64,000 nt of DNA from Dryococelus australis (Eukaryota; Arthropoda; Insecta; Phasmatodea; Phasmatidae), in assembly GCA_029891345.1 (NCBI GenBank), contig CM057002.1:15762295-15826294 (forward strand). Reading direction: 5' to 3'. Shown here one piece after another: positions 38,101-50,100 of this stretch (positions are counted from its first letter, which is position 1; every line of letters starts with the position of its first letter). A model generated the notes under the pieces. The model did no database searches, was not told the DNA's origin, and was given only the letters and a program-made list of their open reading frames with translations. The position numbers were made by a program, and so were the translations under genes.

Positions 38101-41100
38101 GGATTAATTATATTTTAGTATTTCCGACTTCTATTCGAGTTTATTTTCTTTTTTGGATTATATTCTTGTAATGCAGTGTTGGTATCTAAAACAATTTTCG
38201 TGTAGTTTTCATAGTCAGTATCAGTAAAATTATCCTCAAGAACTTATTTTTCTTTTGTTAACAAATTAGAAAGTCCTTACAATAATTTATATTCTTTATT
38301 TTTAACAGTTATTTTATTAACATCTATATTTACTTGTGTATTACCTATGTGAAAATTTTGTCCTTCTACACGTTATCCATTTTGAGTATCAATAACATTT
38401 ATTCTTTTTGCAATTTCTTTTCTGCGGTTTATAGTAGAATCAGGTGCGGTACGCGTCCAATCAGATACTGCATGTGGTCAATTTTTCAATGGTACAATTC
38501 CCATTTGCTCTTCCAAATTAGGAGATTTTTGTTCTGAGAATAATTCTCTTTCAAATTATGTTTATTCTAGTGTTGGTGAATTACCTAGATTTTTTGCTGC
38601 TACAGGAACTACTGTTGTTATTAAATTTGTATTTTCTTCACTTACTTTTTCTACTTTTATTTACCAATATTTCGTAATTCGTCGATTAATGGTTGCTCTT
38701 TCTTCTTATTGTGTTCATATTCTTTTTCATCATGCTTTATATATTTTTTATATCTTTCAATGAGTAATTTAACTCGAGAACCTCCCTTTGATTCAGTCAT
38801 TTATATATGATTTTTTTTTCTCATAAATGAGTTAAAAAACTATTGAGAGTTTCGAGAGACAAACTTTTCCCCCAATTGATCAAACTAGGGGTAATTTAAA
38901 TGTTTAAAATGATAGAATTAACTTTGATATTCCTATAGAAGATGGGTTTTCTTTTCCAAATGACGCTTATTAGTTCTAGTTTACTAAAATGAGATAAAGT
39001 TGGAGCTGAGGCAGAATATGGTGAATCAGGTAATATTGATGTTTGTTCTATTATTTTTCCTTTTCAGTTTATTAGAGTACAAATTCCAAAATATGGAACT
39101 ATTTTTGAAACTTTTGATAATCCAGGTATAACATCAACCATGTTAAATGCTTTATTAAGATCACCAAGTGAACAAAATTATTTTAATTTACTGGTGTTGA
39201 TAATCAATATCGAGATAAATCTGTTTCTAGTAATATAACAAAATAGGTTAAAACTGTTTCCAGTAATAAAACAAATGAAATATTGTTTGTTTCATTTTAT
39301 TTGTGATAACAATGATATTAACTGGAAAGGTGGTTATAAAATTACTTTTTTTCATAATTCATCTGATAACAATTGTTTATTTCTTTATGAAATTAGATAA
39401 AGATAATAAAGTTACGAAACATCGTCCTGATCATGGTAAAATTGTTATTGAAAAATTGGAAATTATGTGGCCTATTGTTCAATATGACTCTAACACCACC
39501 ATTGCAATTAAAGAAAAATATACAAAGATCCAAAAATACCCATTAGTTTTGATTATTGGCAATTTTTAGAAAAATAAGTCCCTGCTAGAACAACTGTTTT
39601 TAAATCTGATATAAAAAATCAGTTTAATAATTTAAATTCTGATATGCCTGATTTTGTAATTGTAGGTTTTCTACTAAATAGAAGAAATCGTGCTGAACAG
39701 TATAAACACGCTGCTTTGTTTGATCATGGTAATGTGAGGAATATTTATATTAAAAATAGTAGAAATTAAATATTTCGTAAAGAAAATTGGAATCTAGACA
39801 TTGCAAACGGTGTTAGTCTTAAAAAATTTCTTGCTTATAATGGTTTTAGAAATTCAAAAACTAAACTAAATACCGACTATAGAAATAATGAGCTTTATTA
39901 TAAACCAACTGTTAACTTTGATGGCGATATTAATCACTATTCGTTTTGGGGGGCGAATACCACTATATGTTATAGATTGTATGTATATTACAACTACTGT
40001 AGTTAAAGAAAAAATAAATATAAAAATATTGTTGATTTTAATAAAGCGGTTGAAGCAGGTACCATTTGTAATGTTTTTTTAATTAGTAAACGAAATCTTA
40101 CTTATTAATTATTTGAATGAAAGAATTACTGAAGACTTATACATTTTTTAAATTAATAAATGGAAGAATCAACAAAATGTTTCGATATTTTATTCCAGTA
40201 TTTTAGACTTGTAGTTGAGTGGTTACATTCCAAAGTTTTACGAATTTATTTTGTCTCAAATTTACATGATTTTCGAGGAAAATAGTTTGTTTTTGAGAGC
40301 TCCTTTTTAAAAAATTGTAGAGCTCAAATTTCGCCTCAAAAACCTTGATTTTGGAGCCAAAAACTTCGATATTTCGATGAAAATAAGGGGTGCACTTGGA
40401 TCGGCACTATACTCTACTCACGATTTCGGGTTAATCCGCAATCATCAGGATCACTAAACGCTTTCATGTTCATCACCATTTTTGGTCATCCCTCCATCCT
40501 CATGGTCACTAAAGAATTTCATGTCAACCACCATTTCTGGTTATTCAACCATCCTCAACATCACTCAAGGATTTCATGTTCATCACCATTTCTGGTCATT
40601 CCTCCATCCTCAGGATCACTAAATGATTTAATGTACATGACCATTTCTGGTTACTACCCAATCCTCAGAATCACTGAAGGTTTTCATATCCATCAGCATT
40701 TCTGTTTATTAGTCCATCTTTAGTATCAGTAAAGACTTTCATTTTCGTCATCATTTCTGGTTACTACTCCATTCTGAGGATAACCAAAGGTTTTCGTGCT
40801 CATCGCCATTTCTGATCATTCCTCTATCCTCAGGATCACTAAAGGATTTCGTGTACATCATAATTTCTGGCTACTACCCCAGCCTCAGGATTTCATCACC
40901 ATTTTTTGTTATTCCACTATCCTCGGTATCGCTAAAGGCACCATGTTTTATTACAATTCTGTTTATTCCCCCATCCTTATAATAACTAAAGTGTTTCATG
41001 TTTATCACCATTTCTAATTATTCCCGCAACCATTAGGATCCCTAAAGGTTTCATGTCATTAGCATTTCTGTTTTTTCCCGCAACCTCATGGTAACTAAAG

Positions 41101-44100
41101 TCATCGAGTCCATTCCCATTTCAGTTTATTCAATTCATCCTCAGGTAACTTAAGGCTTTATATTAAATTCTCAAGGGACACGACGGTGTAACAAGGAGAG
41201 GTAATTCAAAACAAAGTGGTGCTAGAAAGAATTTAGGCATGTGGGCTAACAGAAATCATAGAGGAAACAAGAAATAGATGGTGTAGGCACATCAAAAGAA
41301 TGGGAATTGAGAGTGTGACGAGGAAAAAGATAGAGTTTAAGTGCAATGGATGAAGGTCACAGGGAAGTTCGAGAAGTGTATGGGTGGCGTGGAGAAGAGG
41401 GGAATACTGGTAAACTCTGGCGTTAATGTAAATACAGGGGAATAATGGGCTATTTGTCAGACAGACCTAGCCTCAGGCTTGGAACAGTCGACGATTATGA
41501 TGCTGATGATAGTAAAGAACATTTTTTCATTGTGTATGAGTAATTGGTGAGGTAATATTAGAAACTGCTCCAGCATGTATCTGTAATGAGAATGGATAGC
41601 CACATGGGAATAAAAATAAGTGTCCAGGGCAACGTGCGAGGTTAAAACACATGACATACTGCGATGTCATCCAACACGCTCGGCCTGCACGTTTTGTAGC
41701 GTTCTTCTCGCCGGCCTTCAACGCCGACGATTAAGGTTCGATCTCCGACGAATGCTGAAGCCGGGATGCGGAGAACCGCAATGGACTTTGCCGTCTCAGA
41801 TTGTGATATCTCTGTTAATGCATCACGCCACTGCATCGTCCCAGAGAAATGTCAACCTTGCGGCAACTTTGCACACTAAAGGTAGACAGGTAAGAGGATT
41901 CAACGTCTCGTCGACAGCGAGGCCATCAGAGATGGAGCAGGCGGCTCAGAAGATCAGAGACTGGGTAGGCTCGGCCGTGGAATAAAGCAAGGAACCACGC
42001 CAGCACTCATCTGGGGTGATATTGAGACAGCCTGTCTCATAAATGTCAAATTACTGTCTCCCGTTTCTATGCAGCCCTGTCTAAATTCTTCCCTGTCCGG
42101 CTTGCTCACCTGAAATACGCATCAACGGCCGGAAAAATTCACGGCGTTTGTGGCAATAATTACTACAAAAATCTTACACGATGTGACTTCAAAACTACAT
42201 GGCCATGTTCTGAATAATATTCCCTGCCTTATAAACTGCTACAAACTAGAAGTTCTGCGTGGAACCTTGCTCACGGGCAAAGTTTTTCGACCGGCGCGGC
42301 AGCTGGCTAGAGTCATAGCATCCACGTATGAGACCGGCACATCAGCAACTGGCCTGGCCTTCGGCGGTAGTTCCTGGAGGTGCCGCTACGCAGCGCTGGC
42401 AGCGCGGCAACATAGTGCAGCGGCGTTTTGAAAAGTTTGCAGCGCGCCGCCGCAGACTTCAGCACCGTAAGTGTTAATTTCTCTACCAGAATTATGAACA
42501 TTTGAGAACACCGAAGTATGTTCGGTGATGCCTGGTTGGCTGGACTTTAATTTACCCCTAGTCTTGAGGAGATTTCGTAACGGTGAAAATTGGTATATAG
42601 GCCAACAGGGTTGTTGTCTCGAGGAGAACAGCGCTTCTGGACCGTGATGTCAGAAAAAGTTAAGTATATTTCTAAATGAGAATGACCCTATAGATCATAA
42701 TGCCGGAAAAATATGGTATTTTGCAAATCCCTTAGTTAGCTAGAAAAATAATTTTTCAGAACAACTTGCATGGTTGGAAGCTATCTAAGTCAACCGATTA
42801 ATTAAAAAAATCAATGTTTGTTTCTTGCCAGCTCGACTTAACGAAAAAAAAAAAAAACGTAAATGTAAAATGTAAGGAGGAAGTTAACTATTAGTATTTT
42901 GGAGATCAAAATAATAGTGCCTGGATCATTAATTCTTGATCCAAATATACGTTTATTCAATTAGTGTTTCGTTTAATTTCCGTTACTGTGTAGAAGCTGA
43001 TTATATTATGCTAATGGAGTACACAAAGATTTAGTTTTGCGACAACTTCCGAGTTCATGTTACTCTCCGGCGTACGATGAAAATATTTTTTCTCGTTTGA
43101 CTAATCTAGTGATATTTCGGCCGCCCTTCGTGGTTAGCCTGTGAACCACTATGCGTCAGAAATGCATTATCCAGTCGTAAACCTACAAAGATGCTGCAAT
43201 GTAATTTTTTTTTTTTTTTATATCTTGGTAGGAAATATTTTCGTGAAAAAATTAGTCTCGAAGTATATCCCATTCACTGCGAAATTTTGAAAGCGAAAAA
43301 ATGATTTGTGTATTGTAGCACTGTTGTAGTATTTCCCATTTCTCACGCCAGTCATAAGTGCTCCACTAACTTCTTCACAAATACTCGCGTCTGGATCTTT
43401 ACATGTCTCACCTGCAGTTCCGAGAAAGCCCTGGAAGCATTTGCCTAACACGTTAGATAATCGAGGACTCTGGGGGGGGGGGGGATGAAATCAGTATTCA
43501 TTCTCGCCGTGCTCGCTCAATTAATATTCGACTTATTGTAAATGTTAAAGTTTACCTTCGTACTTGATGCTCTACGGCGCTGTAATCGCACCAGCAGGTT
43601 CCGGGTTCGAATGCCAGAGGTTATGTGTTTCATTATCAAATGTAAGTTTAGGATAGTTATGCCCGCTTTATGAACCGTATAAAATATTCGAATGAACAAT
43701 GATCATAAGAAGTTCCTTACTTGACTGCGCCAATCAGAATTATGTAACTCCGGCACTGAGTGTCCGTGATTCGCGGGCAGATATCTGCAAAGCGCCACAG
43801 TTAAAATGATCCAATCACGAAAGTGGATATGAGCTATAGTGTTCTGGAGTACAAGTAGCCCTGGAATCTTTTCTTCAAAAACATTGGCCCTAATCATAAG
43901 TGAGGATAAGGAAATTTCGGTATTTAAGCGATACGTAGGCTGGACTCTGTAGCCCTCTGTACACTAGAGCCTCAGTTGTTTCATCATTGGCTGCCGCCTT
44001 AGTGAGCAGCTAGGTTTGAAAAGGTAGCACGAGGTTCGGGGCTTGTTCACATGCAGGTCTGCTATTGGCCTAGATTTGTCACCGACATGTTTAATAAACT

Positions 44101-47100
44101 ATGAGCCAATCGAAAAAGTAACTCTAATATATCAGTGTTTGAAGTCTAGCTTATCCTAAGATTAATTCGTGAAATTTTCCTATCCCTAATCATTAGTGCT
44201 TCGATAATCTGGGAGAACAGGCGACTGACTGTGCCATTTTTTTAAATATTCATCTGCAATAAAATAAGCAACACGAAGCTATTATTAAATTCATATATTG
44301 TTACTTTAAACAGCATAGCACTTGTATAGAGTCATTGAAACAATGATGAAATATTTTCCATAAAACAAGAATTAGTTTTGGTAGTGAATCTGTACGACGA
44401 ACTATCGCGATACAATTATGTACCGAAAAATCAACTCGAAGAAATAATTAAAGTCTCCACAAAATGCCATAAAGAAGCGATCATGAAACAGATTAGATAT
44501 TTATTTCAATCAAATTTATGGTCGAATATACTGAAACAATTAGTTGTATTCCGTCGAAACGCCTCTCGCGTCAATTGGTTGATATTTCGGTTTCACAACA
44601 CAGTAAACAGTAACACAACTCGACTGAGTGAAGAGATTTGGGCTGCTCTTAACAGCGAGGTCTTGAGAGCCAATGAGGTTGGTTGAGGTGTGTATGGAGC
44701 GGCGCCGGAACGAAAGGGCGTGGGAAACGGGAGATCCTCGAGAAAACCCGTCGAAAAGCGGCATCGTCCTGCACGAAAAAACGGCTTTTTCAAAGCACTG
44801 AATATCCCAATATACGTGTCAGATCTATACGAAACTACTCAAGGGCTCTGCGTTGAACCTTTGTACAGACTTTCCACCAATCAAATAATAGCGTCAACGC
44901 CCACATGCGAAAATCAGGGGGCCGCCCCACAGGAAATCGACCCCGCTTCACCTTGATGGGAGGCGAGTAGTCAAACCACTACACCATCGTGGTCCCCTGG
45001 GTTAAAAACGTTAATATATAAATTCCAATTTTAAATTTTAAAGAAAAATATGAAGAAAAAAAAATTTGCAGGATTTCTTAAAATGTCAGTATTAGTTAAT
45101 TAATGTGTCTCGTGGAATACTTTTTGTTTGAACGTTTGTTGCATTGAGACGGGATTTCTCGTAAAATTGATTCCCAACTTAAAACGGCCTTACGGCCAAT
45201 GGTGCACGAAAGCAGTACCGTTACCCGATTTTCGGTGTAACTTGTTTTTTAGAGGGTTTATCAAAATTGTTGGCACGACAAGACGTAAATATTAATTTTT
45301 TACAACTTCTTGCAGTTTTAAATATTCACTGCCGTTATTAGGCCCTATTCCGTGAGCACTGATGGAAGATGAGAAATAAGGTAATCTTTCTTATCTTCCA
45401 TCAGTGCTCTAGTAGTAATGGTAGTGAATATGTACCAATGTAAGAAGGTGTTCGAAATTAATCTTTATGTCTTGTCACGCCAAATATTTTGGAAAATTCT
45501 CTGATAAACAACTCTTGACCAAAATAAAGTTAAATACACGGCTTTCGTGCACCATTCCCCTTAAGCATCTTGGAGAGCAACTCAACAGTTCTTTGGAATT
45601 GAGTCTAAGAGTTCTGGGCACGTTGGACTCATTACGGTGCAATGGCATTAGTTACACAATCTAAGTAAAAGTTTTTGAAGTCCAGCAGCATGGCACAATA
45701 TCAATTCGGGAAATCTTTTTTTGCTAGGCTTACCAGCAGTTCGCACCCCGAGACCTTGCAGCTATGAAGTCACACCTCGGCAACCTTGGACACAGAAGTC
45801 GCTTCAATGGAATAAACGCTCTGGTATATCGAGGCATTACATTTGAATACAAACACTGGACTCAACACGCAATTAGGACCCCGTGCTGTTTCGGCGCGTA
45901 GTTCATTAAAAAAAAACATGCATATGTATGACTTTTCAAGCGATTCGTTCGCGGCAAATGGGCTTTTGATTGTGTACACGATGAGTTGGCTGTGTGTATT
46001 CGTGTTTTGTGTTAGCCCTTTCACACCCACTTTAGTTTACGGTTTCAGATTTTGCGAACAAAAAAAAAGTATGATACGTGCTGTACATAATACGACACAA
46101 CACTTGTTTCGTTAACATAGCCAATGATCTGTAGGCTATATGTTTGACTACAGTTATGTGAACCTATTATTATGTATAAAGGCTGTTCAAGATAAAGTGA
46201 GCACTTTTTAAATGAACCATAGAAAAAAGTCTCTGCCCCTGCCTGCATATACTTTAACGGGCGCACTGAGTGGCATGCGCCCAGTAAAGTTGGTAACGAT
46301 GCAGGGAAAGTAGTTCCATATCTTAACGTCGAATAACAAGTGTTAGGTAACCATTTGTAACAACTTAAATTATTTATTTCGTTTCCTGTTTTTATTACTG
46401 CATCGAAGTGTAAAAACTAGCAGATGCGGAAATTATTCACTTTTCTAATCATTTCACAATTTCATTTGACCGACGCATGAATACAGTGATGAGGCCCATG
46501 GCAATGTTATTTTACGTAAGGTGGAAGAATACACAACGTGCTTACAAGTAGACTTTAAGCAGGGCTTTCAAAAGTGCTCATTTTACAGTGAACAGTATTT
46601 ACCAGTAAGACGGTTTACGAATCATTCACCCACAGGTAAGACCATTGATCACTGAGCTTCGCTGTATGGAGTACAGACTAAAAATTACCTAAACGTGCTT
46701 AATGTACACTACTGTGTACAGCATGTCTGAATGGGTTGACCATGTTGATATTATACAAAGTGTAGCTATTAAGTAACTGGTGAGACCAATGTTGTTTAGC
46801 GCCAGTATATTACAACGAATACTTAATACACAGCAACACACGTTCTCTCGTAAATAAACCATACACTAAAGATGAGATATACCGATTTCGTATACGTCGC
46901 AAGGTCGTATCCCAGTTTGAGAAACGTCTCGAGGTTGAATTCAGTAATCTGTAGGCGAGCAAATAAAGGCTACATTTGAAAACACGTATTTAAGTAAAAG
47001 CTGGTAACAGTCCAAGCCACCTGTTCTAACAGTGCTAGTGGCAAAATAGCCCGTTCAGTGTAGGGACTCCATACTGGTCGATCTTATTTTCACGTACGTC

Positions 47101-50100
47101 CACGCCATTTGCTTCACGATTTTCCTGTAGAGGTGTCGCGGAAACTTTCGCAAGTGTGACAAAAAATGTTGTCGGTGTTCACTAAAATTCTTGTCATTAT
47201 GCCTCTCTGAGCTAGAAGACGAGCAAAGATAAATATGGGCGTCGTGGCGAGAGAGAATATGGTCACTCCAAATACATCAGCGCGCATGCGCAGAATAGAC
47301 TCTAGGGCATATGAATTATAAACGTCGAATGGAGTACTGTCCAGTTATGCCTGACTGGTATGTCGTCAGACCGCATACTGGCCGTCTAAGTATCAGTCGA
47401 GCACGCGCTGAGGAAGAAACAAGACCTCGGATCATTTGACCGTGGCCAGAACGTTGGGGCCAGACGTGTGGGGTACTCCATCTCCGAAGTAGTGTGAACA
47501 CTGACATTTCCGTAGGCCATCGTGTCAGAAGTGTACGGCGAGTTGATGGATCCGAGTAGAACCACCACAGCCAGGTACACCTGCCGCGGCGTGTAACGCG
47601 TCGACTGCAGGTTGGAAACAGCTGATGGACAGGCCACCGCGCAGCAGATCGCACAGTGCTGGACCACAACGACCTGTGAGGAGCCGTGCCATCCAGAGCC
47701 CATCTCCTCGTTACGAGGTACAGAAACCGCCGCGCCAACAGGTAATCTCTGCTCACCGCAAGTCACATGGCTCAGTAATTAGCGTGGACGTACGAACACC
47801 GCCATTCAACCCTCCGCGCATGATAAAAGAGACCCTGTACGGATGCGTCGACGTACACGTTGGTAGACTTCGATGGTAAGGCACAAGTGCGACGTCTAAC
47901 ACACGAAGCGATGGTCCCCTTGTGTGAGCAAGGTACAGTTCAAGCCAGTATGGGGCTGTTTGCGTGAGATGACATGGGTCCCTCGCCCCTCACCGGCAAT
48001 CGATACAGGGATCCACTAACAGATACTCTGCACACATTTGTACGCAGGATACCTACACCTACAGCAAGAAAATGCTCCAGCCAATCGCTCCCAAATCGTG
48101 ACCGAGCAGTAGGGTGAACATTCCGTGGACTTGATGTTGCCTGCCTGGTCCCCAAGGTCACCAGACCTCAATCATGCCGAACACATATGGGATCTGTGGA
48201 GAGGGTGTGCGCGTCATTGATTCTACCCGACCTATCTCTGTGCATTGTAGGAGTCTGTGCAGTGGACCATAACTCCCGACTGTTCCTGGTTTCTTGTTGG
48301 AGTCCATCCCACGCCGCATCACCGCCATCATCAGAATTCTACATGCTATCAGGCAGATATCACTAATTCAACTTTTCATGGTTGTATAACGGGTGTAGTT
48401 TTGTAGCCACAGCAAAGTGTTTTATTCTGGATGACATGAATGCTACTGCTGCCAACTAAATAATTGGTAGCTTGCACTGAACAGTTCTTTTCCCGTTAAA
48501 CAAATATGTAGGGGAGCAATACATTTCTTATATTGCTAGTCATTCTACGACTAGCGCCACAGAACTCCGGGTTGACTTGCGTAGGAGTGCAAGTGTCCCT
48601 ACACGCAAGGAGGCCCCGCCTTGCCCGCCACACAGCTGCTCGTCAGATGTGGACCCAAGCACACTGTGCATGGAGGCGAGCAGAGTGGCCTTGTGCGCAC
48701 GGACGAAACCAGGATCGCCCTCCACCCCGACAGTCGTCGCCCAAGGGTCTGGAGGCGTAAGGGACGCCGTTCCAGGCTGCAGCATGTCCAAGCAGTGTAT
48801 GCGATCCACGTAGGGTCAGTCATCTTTTGGGCAGGGATAATGCTGGGACGGCGCACACACCGCTCGTGCCTCCCGATGACCTGGACAACTTGATCTGCGG
48901 TATGCCACGGTGAGTACGACCCTGCTGGATGTCCATGGTGGCCACTTTTCTTATTGAATCGTCACAGTGTGGCGAAATGCAAACACTAGCAGTCCCTGTG
49001 TAACGGGCGAAATTCCTTTCTGCATGTCGATTGCATTTTTCTTTTCGGACATGAATAAATTCTTCATGAGAATGCAGTCTAATTTGTAATACCCTAGTCC
49101 CCTTTTCCCTAATAAGCTCTACATCATGGTGAACAAGCATTATGCAAAACTTTTTTTGGTGTGTATTATCACGATTCGAGCCGTACGGTAACTTTAACAC
49201 AAAAATATATAGAATTTCTTCATTTACCGCCAACTTAGAAGCGATCTCTTTGGAACACAAGCACACCTAGAGGCAGAAATGTCCCCTATGCCAAAATCTC
49301 CCATAAGAAATCTCGTATTGTTCCTAACCTGAGCAGAATTAACTTTGACTGTACTCCGAACTACAGTAGGTGGGTCCACGGTGGTGAAGTGGTTAGACTA
49401 CTCGCCTCCCAACTAGACGAACAGAGATCGATTTCCGGCAATGTCACTCCAGGATTTACGCTTGTGGGAAACGTGCTGGACGATGCCGCTGGTCGGCGGG
49501 TTTCCTCAGTGTTTTCCCCATTTCCCCCACCCTGCCACTCAGGCGCCACACCATACTCATCTCACCTCCACCGTCGTCAGCTCTCAAAACCGCGAGTTTA
49601 ATTGTGTCGGGACCCAAAAAATTAATTATATTATAATTGTACGAAACATTGTTCAACTCATTGTATGTGATGAAATTTTCCACGAACAAAAAAATTTTCC
49701 CACTTTATATATTTTTTGGATAATATGATGAAACACTTGAGAGCAGCCCAAATATATTAGGTCCCGGACTAGGTGGGGATAATAGTTAGTAAATATATTT
49801 TACTTTATCCTTAGACGTTACATTCCAAGTGCGGTGGAACATACACACTGTGTTTGTTATTTACGTGGCAATATTTATTTTGAAAGGTGATTATAAGATA
49901 AAATATGATTGTAAGGAAAAAGTAACTAGGGCCTCAAAAGTGCTCACTGTACCATGAACGGCATATAGTGGGTAGGCTCACCTCTTGTGTCGGGCGCGCG
50001 CCATCTTGTGTATCTGGCTGGAGGCGTCGACGCCGGACCACGTCCACTCGGCGTTGTAGGGCAGGCTCTTCTCCGTGCCGTCGACGTCAATGTGCACCTC

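Larger units (their letters stand above)
32053..40419. mobile_element. Polinton/Maverick-like virus-derived element, complete but decayed
   Basis: 8367 bp with inverted ends, CACGAT duplications on both sides, and relics of a family-B DNA polymerase, FtsK/HerA-type packaging ATPase, capsid-like protein, a minus-strand protein, a conserved charged protein and small zinc and basic proteins. All large genes carry stops or frameshifts. No integrase or protease was found. It is inserted in the Ork1 intron between exons C and D, so it is carried in the nascent transcript of a host gene. It is shorter than typical 15-20 kb Polintons, which fits internal loss. Confidence 0.8.

Noticed and set aside
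41620..41985. 121-residue plus-strand frame
   Set aside because: No domain; overlaps a possible tRNA-derived repeat.
47316..47879. Frames of 80-146 residues on both strands
   Set aside because: Overlap the Tc1-like transposase relic in wrong frames.
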